64,000 nucleotides of DNA from Isoetes taiwanensis (taxonomy: Eukaryota; Streptophyta; Lycopodiopsida; Isoetales; Isoetaceae), in contig JAJEKV010000001.1 of assembly GCA_021234155.1 (NCBI GenBank), positions 33,271,013-33,335,012 of the forward strand, written 5' to 3'. The notes beneath the pieces are model-generated. The model ran no database searches. It saw only the letters and a program-made list of their open reading frames with translations, and was not told the DNA's origin. How positions within the stretch are numbered: the stretch's first letter is position 1; each line of letters opens with the position of its first letter. Positions 29,797 to 40,685 of the stretch are shown in pieces. Both the position numbers and the translations under genes were made by a program.

Positions 29797-30571
29797 TGAT
29801 ATGAGCAAGCACGGGAGTGGTCCACTTACCTAATGGGTTAGTTGAATTATAGCAAATACTATGTAAATGTTATTCTAAGGTCACTAATAATATAAAGGAT
29901 AACATAGCATTTGATGTAAGGAACCATTGATACTATGGATCGGGTCGAGGCACTATCATTGGGATGATTATTTGTTGAGAAAAAGGCCTTAGATAATGTC
30001 CCATAAGGACAAGCTTCAAGTATAATCTAATTAAAGGCAAGTTGAGATATTTTGAGAAAAACTACTGCAAAAAGGCTAAAGTCCTTTAGAGATCTATAAA
30101 TAGAATGGAATGTCGGGCTTGGACATATCTCGGCAAACCAGAGGTCTACTGCAGCAACCTTTACCTCAAAGTGGAACCGGCTCGAGCTTAGTTTCCGAAT
30201 TGGGGTGGTACATATCCTAGTTCATCCGTATGAGGGAGTAATAGCTAAAATGTGACAGGGTCACAAATTACCCATAGCTTTCACGATCCTGGCAATTGCT
30301 TTTGCGGACGTGGCTACGTGAATAGCTAGACCAGCCCGACAATAAGCCGAGCATTGTCTTGCCCAATGGTCTGCCGAGTAGCCGACTGGGCGTTCACGCC
30401 GTGAGTAGCGACAACGCTTGGTCGAGCCGCCCGTACTCATATAACTGCGGACCTTGCTAAAAGAAACGTGTCACAATGTATTTTATCCGATATATATGAT
30501 GATCTGGATCTTGATTCAAATAAGATGCTGTTGTTCAAGAGTTTAGCTCCCATAAACAATGAATTGTATCA
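29797..30571 (+). mobile_element. Array LTR 8, terminal LTR at the host junction
   Basis: Starts TGATATGAGCAAGCACGG and ends TTGTATCA at 30571. The next bases are AATAC, then Gypsy RNase H sequence. This matches the right edge of the nested copy at 46376, followed by AATAT. It therefore marks the right end of the array at the same insertion point in another copy of the host element. A TATA-like TATAAATAG lies near 30096. Confidence 0.88.
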
Positions 30572-33092
30572 AATACTTGAAGAGCAAATATGGCAAAGAG
30601 TCGGGATTGTGATTAAGGATAGTGATGGACCGACAATTGCAAAGGCCACAAAATTTGCCAGAATTACTTCCAATGCAGCCTATATGGCACTTTGTTGGGA
30701 TTGGAGGAAGCAAAAAGCTAATGTTAATGAGCTTAAGATCTTTGAGGGGACTCGCAGCACTGGTTTGCAAAAGCAAATATTAGGGAATATCAAACAAGAG
30801 ATGTTGGAACCAAGTTCTAAGGCCCTCAGAATGCTTCTTTGGGAACTTAACCATATGGCTAGATCCACAAAATTATGAGGCTGATCTGTGGTATGTGAGG
30901 AAAGCCTTGTTGCGGCATTTAAGTGAAGGTGCAATTAGAAGAAGAAGTTAATGAAAATGGTGCAAAGGGTTGCATCCCATATTGACCATTGATGTAGCCC
31001 AAAAAAAAGTGCAAAGGCTTCGTTATTGTTAAGGGTGAAGAAAAAGCGAACAATTCCGGTTGGTATCTGACTTAATGGCGAGCTCAAGTATTTTGCAGGT
31101 TTATTTCAAGAGATGAATGATATATTTGCTTGGGACTATATATGGAGAATTGAAGGGCATACCTAAAGGCATTATGTGAATTGGAAATTAAAAGCTAAAA
31201 TCGGGGTCAAACGGTTATTCCAAAAGCAGAGGCGAATAAATCCGACCCTAATGGAACTCATTGAGAAAATTGCGAGAAAATGTTAAGGGCTGATCTGATT
31301 TTTGAGTGCAGAAATCCATCTTGGGTCTCATGCATAGTACCAGTACTAAAAAAATTCTCTCTTAGGATTTGGGTGGATTATCCCGAAATTGAACAAAGCG
31401 GTATGAGAGATTTCTTCCCTTTGCCGTTCATACAAGATGTTTTATATCGCATTAGCTGGAAAAGAATTCTATTCCTTTTTGGATGGCTTCTCGGGGTTCA
31501 ATCAAATTAAGCCATTAGGGAGGAAGATCAAAGATAAAGCGCATTCATCACTCCTTGGGGTACATTAAGCTATGAGGCCGGATGCCCTTTGGGCTTACTA
31601 ATGCCCTTCCTTGCTCTATGGCGAAGCGTGAAAAAAAGTTAAATGGCATAAATGGGCAGTCAAGTTGCGGGAATATGATTTGCATGTTCAAACTATAACT
31701 AGAGTGGCGGATCCTAGCTCCTACCTGCCCCATGCATTTTTTTTACCATGAGGAACGGATGGCGGTCGAGAATAAGGTGGAGCAACGGGTTCCATTGCAA
31801 CTTGAGCAAATGTTTATTCTGTAAAGCACTTCTTGGATGGCGCCTATCATTAAATACCTTGTTACACAAGAACTCCCATGCGGGATTTGTTTGGGGCAGC
31901 AGCAAGAAAGTTCAAGTTGGATTGCCTCAATTTTTAATGGTAGGGAATTCCTTTGTAGGATTAATAGGGATGGCGTCCTATTGAGGCGTATTGATGAAGG
32001 AGAGCAAGTTGAGGTGCTTTCGATGTGAATGTCATGGGGCATTTGTTTGGAGGGCATTTTAAGCCACAAATACCCCGCATAAAAAAACTACTGGGCAGGA
32101 TATTATTGGCCTTCTATGTTTGGGGATTGCCATGAGTATATCAAAAGGCGTCACAAGTGTCAAATATTTGGTAAGAAAAGGTTGCTAGCTTCACCTCTTA
32201 CTCCAATATTATCTCCAGCCCCTTTTGAAGTTTGGGGATTAGATTTTATAGGAATTTGTTAATCCACCTTCAAGTAACCAACATGAGTATATAATTGTAG
32301 CTCTTGATCTCTTTACTAAATGGTTCGAAGCCATGCCTCTCGAGAGGCCAATGCGTTACAACGACAAATTCATCTTTTAAAATATATTGTAGGTTTGGTG
32401 TACCAAGGAAGTTGCTCCGCAGTTGTTGGATCTCCATTCATAAATGATACTATTCAAGAGCTTACCACACGGTTAAAAGTTAAGCATGTGAAGAGTTGTG
32501 CATATTATCCTCATGGGAATGGTCAGGCAGAGTCTACCAATAAGGTACTTAAGTCTATTCTTAAAAAAATGATCAATGCATCTAAGAGGAATTGGCATTT
32601 GATGTTGTCCAATGCACTTTGGGCGTATAGGACCCCTACTTGTTAAAGTCGCCACAGATTCACTCCATATGAATTGGTATACGAAGTAGAAGCTATACTA
32701 CCTATAGATATGATTGTGCCTACTCTTAAAAGTGGCATGCAGCCTTGAGGTACCACATAAGGATGCCATTGAAGAAAGGCTAGTCAATTCTTTGGCCGGA
32801 AGAGGATAGGCGTGAGGCCGAACAAGCAAATTGGCATAGAAAAGCTAAGAATATAGCGGCACAAGCAAGGAAGCAAAGGTTTCAAAGGCAACTTTAAAAT
32901 TGGGGACTTGGTCTTAAAATGGAACACTAGGAAGGAGAAAGTTGCTGCCAAGTTTGATAATCTATGGGAAGGCCCATTTATCATCCACGAGGGATTCTTT
33001 GGAACAGCACTCTTATCTGTTTACAAACTATGGATATGGTGGAGTTACCTAACCCCCAGAATTCCTTGCACTTGAAGAAGTATTGGCCATAA
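30572..33092 (+). pseudogene. Gypsy pol remnant, copy 1 (RNase H - RT part - integrase)
   Basis: Broken polyprotein of the host Ty3/Gypsy element. In order: the archaeal-type RNase H 3' part (GIVIKDSDGP near 30600), the RT N-terminal part to about 31605, an abrupt jump, the RNase H tail, integrase and the pol end (TAA at 33090). Against copy 2 (46377-49647) it lacks 734 bp corresponding to 47419-48152. The junction is at 31606-31610 with CTTCC shared by both sides, and the loss removes the RT FLDD site and most of RNase H. Frameshifts are frequent. The integrase TDCG stretch is lost, but GQAESTNKV remains near 32520. Many differences from copy 2 are CAG to CGG or CG, so part of the decay may be sequence error. 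The element cannot be autonomous. Its gag and protease would lie left of the array, outside the window. Confidence 0.88.
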
Positions 33093-33122
33093 TTAGGTCA
33101 AAGAGGTAACATAGGTAGGAGT

Positions 33123-36100
33123 TGTTTTTACATTAAGTTATTGCATTACAGTCTAGAGTAGGTCTAGAAAGCATTATGAGTACATGTTTTGATAGGTTAG
33201 GTTGCTGTGTTTTTGTTTTTATCCTTGTTGAAACCTTGTAGTACTCTACTGTAATAGAGTTCATGTTAAAATAGCATAACGCCTTTAAGAAGCAGTTGCA
33301 TTAGATTTAGTTGTTGTCTGCCCATCTAATACTTAATAGTATTCTCTAGTTAAGTCGCAAATGATCTAGAACATCTTGCTGCATATATGCTATGGCTACT
33401 TCTATATAATATCTGAAAGCAATCTTTTCCGGGCATCTGTGATGATCATAGTTCCAGGAAGATCTTTGTGAGTGACAATGACAGACTTTGGGGCACTTAT
33501 TATTGCAAAGGAATGCATGTAATGTGATCAAGCTGTGCTAACACGATTTGAGTGCAGATAATTGCTCAGAGCGGGTTTAATGTTCACCTGACCTTCCATT
33601 TGCCAAGTACATTTTCCATCACCCCATTTGCAGGTCCAGCTACATGCCATACATATTTCCATAATGGCATGATGATCCATGTACGAGGATGTTTTCTACT
33701 AATCCATCTGGGTCCATGCAGGTCATCATTACTACATCCAACTCCACCTTCATATCATCTGCTCCTATCTATACATATGTCATTTTCCATCTGCAGGTCA
33801 TGTTCACATGCCAACCACCTCATACCATATTGGCATGTCATGGACTTTATAAACCACATCATTTGCAAGGGCATCATTTGGGACAAGCATTAAACAAATC
33901 CACAATGCTCTTCTATCTTTGCAATTATACTGGTGGATTACACTTTGCTCCCTTTGGACTTGCGGACTCCCAACACCTTATAAGTGGTCGGCGGCTTATA
34001 TGACTCAAAATTATTCAAGCCGTTTTATTCTCACGGGAACTTCTATATCGAGGAGATAGGTTGGGTTTGCGATGCTTTTTGTCTTTATCCTTGTTGAAAC
34101 CTTGTAGTATTCTACTGTAATAGAGTTCATGTTAAAATAGCATAACGTCTTAAAGAAGCAATTGCATTAGATTTAGTTGTTGTCTTAATGGTATTCTCTA
34201 GTTATAGGTTCCATAGAATATGCATCTCTGTTTCAAGTCGCAAATGATCTAGAACATCTTGCTGCATATATGCTATGACTGCTTCTATATAATATCTGAA
34301 AGCAATCTTTTTCGGGCATCTGTGATGATCATAGTTCCAGAAAGATCTTTGTGAATGACAATGACAGACTTTGGGGCACTTATTAATGCAAAGGAATGCA
34401 CGTAATATGATCAAGCTGTGCTAACACGATTTGAGTGCAGATAATTGCTCCACCGGACTTGCAGACTCCCAACACCTTATAAGTGACTGTGCAGCTTATA
34501 TGACTCAAAATTATTCAAGCTGTTTTATTCTCTGGGAACTTCTATATCAGAGCAGTTTTTCAAGATTGCAGCAAATTTCGCAGCCAAGCATTTCTAAAGG
34601 CACGCAATTGACTTATATTCTTGAGACAGGGCAAGGTACTTGATGGTTCCAGAAGTACTCCATTCAGATATAGTTATGTTTTCGCAACCTTGTGCAGTAG
34701 CTATGAGATGAGGAAGGAAAAACTAGGTGGCTGCGGGACCAGCCATTCTTTTTTGGGGCATAAATATTGCCCTTGGCAACATTCTTAGGATTTGTATGCA
34801 GTAAATGCAGGAGATGGACGATAGCATGCTTGTTTCCAAGCCATTATGAAGTTGCATACAATTATGAAGTTGCAGAATCCCTTTTGGGGCATAAATGTTG
34901 CTCTCTGCAACATTAAACAAGGATTTGTACACAGGAATGAACGAAATAAAACGCAGGGAAAATGGGAACAAGCACATGCTATCGAAAAGCCCCCTTTTCA
35001 AGAAATTATGAAGTGCGGAGACGGGACAACCTTATGATAAGGAGCAGTAAAGAAATGACTGCATCACCGGAAGCAGAATACGTAAGTGTGTTGAGTTCAA
35101 GATTTTTTATTTCTCCTACTATATTGGGACATGTGCCTAGATTGCCTATTCTCCTGTTGCCCACTATCACATTTTACCCTTAATACCCATTCAGTCGCTC
35201 AACATGCTATTTTCCATTATCTGTCCCTTAGCACATGGTCAGCTGGCATCCCTCGTCTTGTCTTGTTTTCTTCTAATTTCCCTGACCATCCCTAGCTTAT
35301 TGTGCAACCACATAGGAATGGCATACCCAATTGTTTGTAAGGCTTCATATGGAAGATGAGCACAAAAAAGAATGGGGAAGATTCGTAGACCATACCCTTA
35401 ATAAAAAATAAAAAAATAACAAAAAAAGGGAGGAAGGGCTATGACGTTTTTCTACGGCTCACAAATCCAGCCTTACAGAAAACCTGTTCTCACCGCTTCT
35501 TCACCAAATTTTTCCTTGAATCATGCCTCATCGATCTCCAGAGAATACTCGTGGCACCCATCTAAACCTTGCTTCACCGCTTTCCACAATCTTATCCCCG
35601 TGGCAGAGATCCAAACCTAATAGGAGAAATAGAAGGAGGCAGGAATTACAAAAGGGAGCGAGAAGAAGAAAAAAGGGTCGGCTTTTCTCACAAGCAGATC
35701 AAAACATTCACTTTGATCATTTTCACAGGTCCATTGTGTTAGTTCAGTGTATCTCTTTGTCCATAGCAGCGATTTGATGGCAGGATTTTTATACTATCAA
35801 CATTCATATGTAACAGCAATTTGATGACAGAATCTGTGCAAGCTTTGTAACGAATGTTTTTGCGTGGCTTCCATACTCAGATTGTTTGAATGAAGGAGGT
35901 GAAGTGAAGCTTTTACAGGAATGATGGGAAGCAGAATTTTGTGCAAGCATATTTCAAAAACTCAGGTAATGAATGATATGAAGTAAAGCTTATGATTGGA
36001 AACAGAATTTTTGTGCAAGCATCTTTCAAAAAACTCTGGAAAGGCTGAATGCAGGAGTTAATGTAAGCTTCTCAGGCAGTTCTATTAACATGGCAAATAA

Positions 36101-36590
36101 CAGGGTTGCTTGAATGAACATGATTCAGTGATGCTCATACATGGAATAATGACAGCAAAATTCCATGCAAGCTTCTGTTGCAAATATTTTGAAGCTCCAA
36201 ACCACATGTTACCTTTAACAAACATGGTGCAGTAGTGAAGTTTGGATCAGAAAGGACATAATGATTTAAATGATTCATTAGTACAAAAAAAAAGGGGATA
36301 TTGCTGGAAAAGGCATATAAGTTGAGAGGTTGCAGCACCTATTATGAATACAGGAACCTTATTTGAGAAAAAAAGATGTATCATATGATGTAACTTGCCT
36401 TGTCCCTTGTGCTTGAATATAAGAAAATTGATTGCGTTTCCAATTTATTGGTACTTGTGTAATATTTAGGCTGTTAAGTTTGTCAATTTCAGGCTGCCAA
36501 TAACAAAAGGATCTAAGGGATGATTCCCCTAAGGAATTTGGAGGTCCATATCTCAAAAACAATTGGTCTTTCTGCCAGGGAAGATCAACA
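33123..36590 (+). mobile_element. 3' LTR of host Gypsy element, copy 1 (3468 bp)
   Basis: Starts TGTTTTTACATTAAG just after the pol end and ends GATCAACA, giving a TGTT/AACA terminal inverted repeat. The same sequence follows pol copy 2 (49678-57278, less the Helitron, 3463 bp). It contains an internal direct duplication (33191-34053 and 34054-34552). It keeps the empty Helitron site, A|T at 33341/33342. The left part (to about 35350) matches the LTR at 36600-39346 better, and the right part matches the 3' LTR of copy 2 better. No gene is supported inside. The 84-codon frame at 35523 occurs in all LTR copies but resembles no known protein. Confidence 0.86.
33191..34552 (+). repeat. Direct duplication inside the host LTR
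   Basis: Two direct copies, 33191-34053 (863 bp) and 34054-34552 (499 bp), both beginning GATAGGTT and running to TTCTATATC. The second lacks about 0.5 kb between two TTGCTC motifs, which points to a microhomology deletion. It also carries about 30 extra bases (TTATAGGTTCCATAGAATAT...) after TCTCTAG. The 3' LTR of copy 2 shows the same arrangement (49746-54725 with the Helitron inside, then 54726-55230). Confidence 0.82.
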
Positions 36591-36600
36591 AAGATCTGAC
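36591..36600. other. Duplication junction: host flank joined to LTR interior
   Basis: AAGATCTGA directly after the copy-1 LTR is the same flank that follows the copy-2 3' LTR at 57279-57287. Here it passes straight into LTR-interior sequence (CTGCTTCTATATAAT), equivalent to about position 1155 of the LTR. The bases TGA are shared by both sides. I read this as the breakpoint of a head-to-tail duplication. Confidence 0.75.
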
Positions 36601-39346
36601 TGCTTCTATATAATATCTGAAAGCAATCTTTTTCGGGCATCTGTGATGATCATAGTTCCAGAAAGATCTTTGTGAATGACAATGACAGACTTTGGGGCAC
36701 TTATTAATGCAAAGGAATGCACGTAATATGATCAAGCTGTGCTAACACGATTTGAGTGCAGATAATTGCTCAGAGCAGGTTTTAATGTGATGCTGAGTGC
36801 CACCCTCAATGTATATGGCATTGCCCACTTACCAAGGGAAAATACTAATGACTCTCATGGGCCATGCAGGTTCACCTGACCTTCCATTTGCCAAGTACAT
36901 TTTCCATCACCCCATTTGCTATATATTTCCATAATGGCATGATGATCCATGTACGAGGATGTTTTCTACTAATCCATCTAGGTCCATGCAGGTCATCATT
37001 ACTACATCCAACTCCACCCTCATATCATCTGCTTCTATCTATACATGTCATTTTCCATCTGCAGGTCATGTTCACATGCCAACCACTCCTACCATATTGG
37101 CATGTCAGGGACTTTATAAATCACATCATTTGCAAGGGCATCATTTCAGGACAAGCATTAAACAGTCACAATGCTCTTCTATACTGCAATTATACAGGTG
37201 GATTACACTTTGCTCCACCGGACTTGCAGACTCCCAACACCTTATAAGTGACTGTGCAGCTTATATGACTCAAAATTATTCAAGCTGTTTTATTCTCTGG
37301 GAACTTCTATATCAGAGCAGTTTTTCAAGATTGCAGCAAATTTCGCAGCCAAGCATTTCTAAAGGCACGCAATTGACTTATATTCTTGAGACAGGGCAAG
37401 GTACTTGATGGTTCCAGAAGTACTCCATTCAGATATAGTTATGTTTTCGCAACCTTGTGCAGTAGCTATGAGATGAGGAAGGAAAAACTAGGTGGCTGCG
37501 GGACCAGCCATTCTTTTTTGGGGCATAAATATTGCCCTTGGCAACATTCTTAGGATTTGTATGCAGTAAATGCAGGAGATGGACGATAGCATGCTTGTTT
37601 CCAAGCCATTATGAAGTTGCATACAATTATGAAGTTGCAGAATCCCTTTTGGGGCATAAATGTTGCTCTCTGCAACATTAAACAAGGATTTGTACACAGG
37701 AATGAACGAAATAAAACGCAGGGAAAATGGGAACAAGCACATGCTATCGAAAAGCCCCCTTTTCAAGAAATTATGAAGTGCGGAGACGGGACAACCTTAT
37801 GATAAGGAGCAGTAAAGAAATGACTGCATCACCGGAAGCAGAATACGTAAGTGTGTTGAGTTCAAGATTTTTTATTTCTCCTACTATATTGGGACATGTG
37901 CCTAGATTGCCTATTCTCCTGTTGCCCACTATCACATTTTACCCTTAATACCCATTCAGTCGCTCAACATGCTATTTTCCATTATCTGTCCCTTAGCACA
38001 TGGTCAGCTGGCATCCCTCGTCTTGTCTTGTTTTCTTCTAATTTCCCTGACCATCCCTAGCTTATTGTGCAACCACATAGGAATGGCATACCCAATTGTT
38101 TGTAAGGCTTCATATGGAAGATGAGCACAAAAAAGAATGGGAAAGGTTCGTAGACCATACCCTTAATAAAAAATAAAAAAATCACAAAAAAAGGGAAGGG
38201 CTATGACGTTTTTCTACGTCTCACAAATCCAGCCTTACAGAAAACCTGTTCTCACCGCTTCTTCACCAAATTTTGCCTTAAATCATGCCTCACCGATCTC
38301 CAGAGAATACTCGTAGCACCCATCTAAACCTTGCTTCACCGCTTTCCACAATCTTATCCCCGTGGCAGAGATCCCAACCTAATAGGAGAAATAGAAGGAG
38401 GCAGGAATTACAAAAGGGAGCGAGAAGAAGAAAAAAGGGTCGGCTTTTCTCACAAGCAGATCAAAACATTCACTTTGATCATTTTCACAGGTCCATTGTG
38501 TTAGTTCAGTGTATCTCTTTGTCCATAGCAGCGATTTGATGGCAGGATTTTTATACTATCAACATTCATATGTAACAGCAATTTGATGACAGAATCTGTG
38601 CAAGCTTTGTAACGAATGTTTTTGCGTGGCTTCCATACTCAGATTGTTTGAATGAAGGAGGTGAAGTGAAGCTTTTACAGGAATGATGGGAAGCAGAATT
38701 TTGTGCAAGCATCTTTCAAAAACTCAGGTAATGAATGACGTGAAGTAAAGCTTATGATTGGAAACATAATTTTTGTGCAAGCATCTTTCAAAAAACTCAG
38801 GAAAGGCTGAATGCAGGAGTTAATGTAAGCTTCTCAGGTAGATCTATTAACACGGCAAATAACATGGTTGCTTGAATGAACATGGTTCAGTGATGCTCAT
38901 ACATGGAATAATGACAGCAAAATTCTATGCAAGCTTCTGTTGCAAATATTTTGAAGCTCCAAACCACAGGTTAGCTTTAACAAACATGGTGCAGTAGTGA
39001 AGTTTGGATCAGAAAGGACGGAATGATTTAAATGATTCATTAGTACAAAAAAAAAGGGGATATTGCTGGAAAAGGCATATAAGTTGAGAGGTTGCAGCAT
39101 CTATTATGAATACAGGAACCTTATTTGAGAAAACAAGATGTATCATATGATGTAACTTGCCTTGTCCCTTGAATATAAGAAAATTGATTGCGTGTCCAAT
39201 TTATTGGTACTTGTGTAATATTTAGGCTGTTAAGTTTGTCAATTTCAGGCTGCCAATAACAGAAGGATCTAAGGAGTGATTCCCCTAAGGAATTTGGAGG
39301 TCCATAGCTCAAAACCAGTTGGTCTTTCTGCCAGGGGAGATCAACA
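36600..39346 (+). mobile_element. 5' LTR of host Gypsy element, copy 2 (5'-truncated)
   Basis: Collinear with the last roughly 2.3 kb of the 3' LTRs. It lacks the first 1.15 kb but keeps about 0.5 kb deleted from their second internal repeat, and has about 110 extra bases near 36780-36870 (TGATGCTGAGTGCC). It ends TCAACA at 39346, three bases before a primer-site candidate and close to the gag start, which identifies it as the 5' LTR. Private differences from both 3' LTRs cluster in 38130-39330. Confidence 0.82.
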
Positions 39347-39349
39347 GCT

Positions 39350-39368
39350 TGGAGGTTCTACCGGGATC
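39350..39368 (+). promoter_or_regulatory. Candidate primer binding site of the host Gypsy element
   Basis: TGGAGGTTCTACCGGGATC starts three bases after the 5' LTR end. It begins with the TGG expected from pairing with tRNA CCA. The CCGGGATC part resembles the complement of a tRNA T-arm 3' strand. I cannot assign the tRNA; it is not the initiator Met type used by the nested element. Confidence 0.5.
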
Positions 39369-39403
39369 TTTATAATACCTGGCAAGAGTAAGTGTAATTG
39401 CCA

Positions 39404-40685
39404 ATGGGTCCCAAAAGATCTGAAGATATTGGAGATTGTGCTGCACCATCAACACCAATCTCCACATCAATGCATGCTCCTAGTATGTCACAAATGGCAG
39501 CAGCCACTACACTTCTTGGAGTATCACCTCCTCTTAATCATGCACAACCTTATCAGATTGAAGTGACATTGCCGAGCTCTCCGCCACTTTTTGATGGTTC
39601 CTCAAATCCCTTGGAGTATTTGCTGCAATTCGAAGAATATTACACCGAGTATGGTCGAAAGAAAGGTGAAAAGGTGGATGTCTTTGGAACATGCATGAGG
39701 GGAGAAGCTAGAACTTGGTTCCAGTATCAAGCATCCTGTACCCCTCACATATGGGACGCCTTAAGTCAAAGTTTTGTAGAGAGATTTGGAGTAGCAAGTT
39801 CTCAAGGTGAATTGGTTCAAGAACTTCATACCTTTCGTCTCAAAAAAGGTGAAAGTGTTCCAGCTTACGTCGAAAGGTTCCATGCATATGTTTTAAGGTG
39901 CAAAAAACAGGGCGTGGAGACTCCTACCTTGCATGTGGTGCAATTTTTCATCTTGGGTCTCAAGCCATTACATAAAGTATACCGTAAGATGTGCAAGTTG
40001 CAGAATACAGGGGCATTGGACTCTATCCAAAAAGCTTTTTTTTAAAGCCGTGGAGATCTCAAAACTCATGCAATCTCTACCAGATGAAGATCACGGACCC
40101 TCACATTTTTATCCAGATTGGGAGCAGGAACCAGATTTTGTTCAACCATGTTATACTATCCAAAAGGACAAATGGGTCAAGTTTGAAGATGAAATTAGAG
40201 CTGAGGTTTCTAAAGCTACTGATAGACTAGAATCAGGCATGCAAACATTGATGGAAGTTTCCAAGCAACTGGCAGAGGTTATGAAGATACAACAGCAAGC
40301 AACACAAGTAAGTACTTGCAATTTTTGTAAGAGGTATGGCCACAATGAGGATAATTGTTATGGGAGGTCGTGTCCAAAATGCATGAAAAGAGGCCACTAT
40401 GGGAAGGAATGTCCAATCTGTCTTTTTTGTAAAGAGGTGGGCCACACTGAACTTAGATGCAGCGTAAAAGAATATATGATGAAGCAAGAAGCATCAAGAA
40501 TGGGTAAGAAATCTGATCAAACAGGAGGCAGTGCTTCTATATGTTTCTTAGAGCTGCAAGGTGAAGAAAAGGAGGATGTCTTGGCTGTCCATACTCGTTC
40601 CCAACACCAGGGTTTTTCCAGTAGAATCCCTATGGATTTATCTCCTGTAGATAAGGTTGCAGGTCCAAGTAAGAAGCAGTCCTAA
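39404..40685 (+). pseudogene. gag: Gypsy gag (capsid and nucleocapsid), frameshifted
   Basis: Structural gag polyprotein of the host element, which packages its RNA. The first ATG in frame is at 39404 (MGPKRSED). A retrotransposon-gag capsid region follows at roughly residues 55-205, with the typical GEARTWFQ and FVERFG motifs. At a run of eight T near 40036 the frame breaks, and coding resumes one frame over (KAVEISKLMQ). The C-terminal part has three consecutive CCHC zinc knuckles: CNFCKRYGHNEDNC, CPKCMKRGHYGKEC and CLFCKEVGHTELRC. Most Gypsy gags carry one or two. It stops at TAA 40683-40685 and overlaps the protease frame. Undoing one indel would give a full gag, so the break may be recent or a homopolymer error. 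Confidence 0.9.

Larger units (their letters stand above)
1..30571 (+). repeat. Tandem array of a non-coding LTR retrotransposon (LTR-internal-LTR-internal...)
   Basis: The same sequence returns about every 3.9 kb. LTR starts lie at 2374, 6351, 10288, 14185, 18190, 21964, 25883 and 29797, so spacing is 3774-4005 bp. Each unit is one LTR of about 0.78-0.81 kb plus one internal region of about 3.0-3.2 kb, and neighbours share LTRs. The order was worked out from the complete single copy at 41415-46376, which has both LTRs and a target duplication. No long reading frame persists from unit to unit, so the element looks non-autonomous (LARD-like). The array ends with an LTR joined to the Gypsy RNase H sequence at 30572 and continues past the left edge. 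Units differ mostly by short indels, many at CAG or CG sites, which may be sequence error. Known mechanism: unequal recombination between LTRs yields such arrays; its action here is inferred. Confidence 0.9.

Noticed and set aside
1-30571. CRISPR-like or classical satellite array
   Set aside because: Units are 3.9 kb and contain LTRs, primer sites and TATA boxes, so it is a retrotransposon array.
35523-35777. 84-codon basic frame present in three LTR copies (35523, 38285, 56206)
   Set aside because: Shared only because the LTRs are duplicates. The 56206 copy is shortened by the CAG-type changes, and I know no similar protein.
40030-40050. Programmed frameshift in gag at a T run
   Set aside because: It falls in the middle of gag rather than at the gag-pol boundary. 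A homopolymer indel or mutation is simpler.
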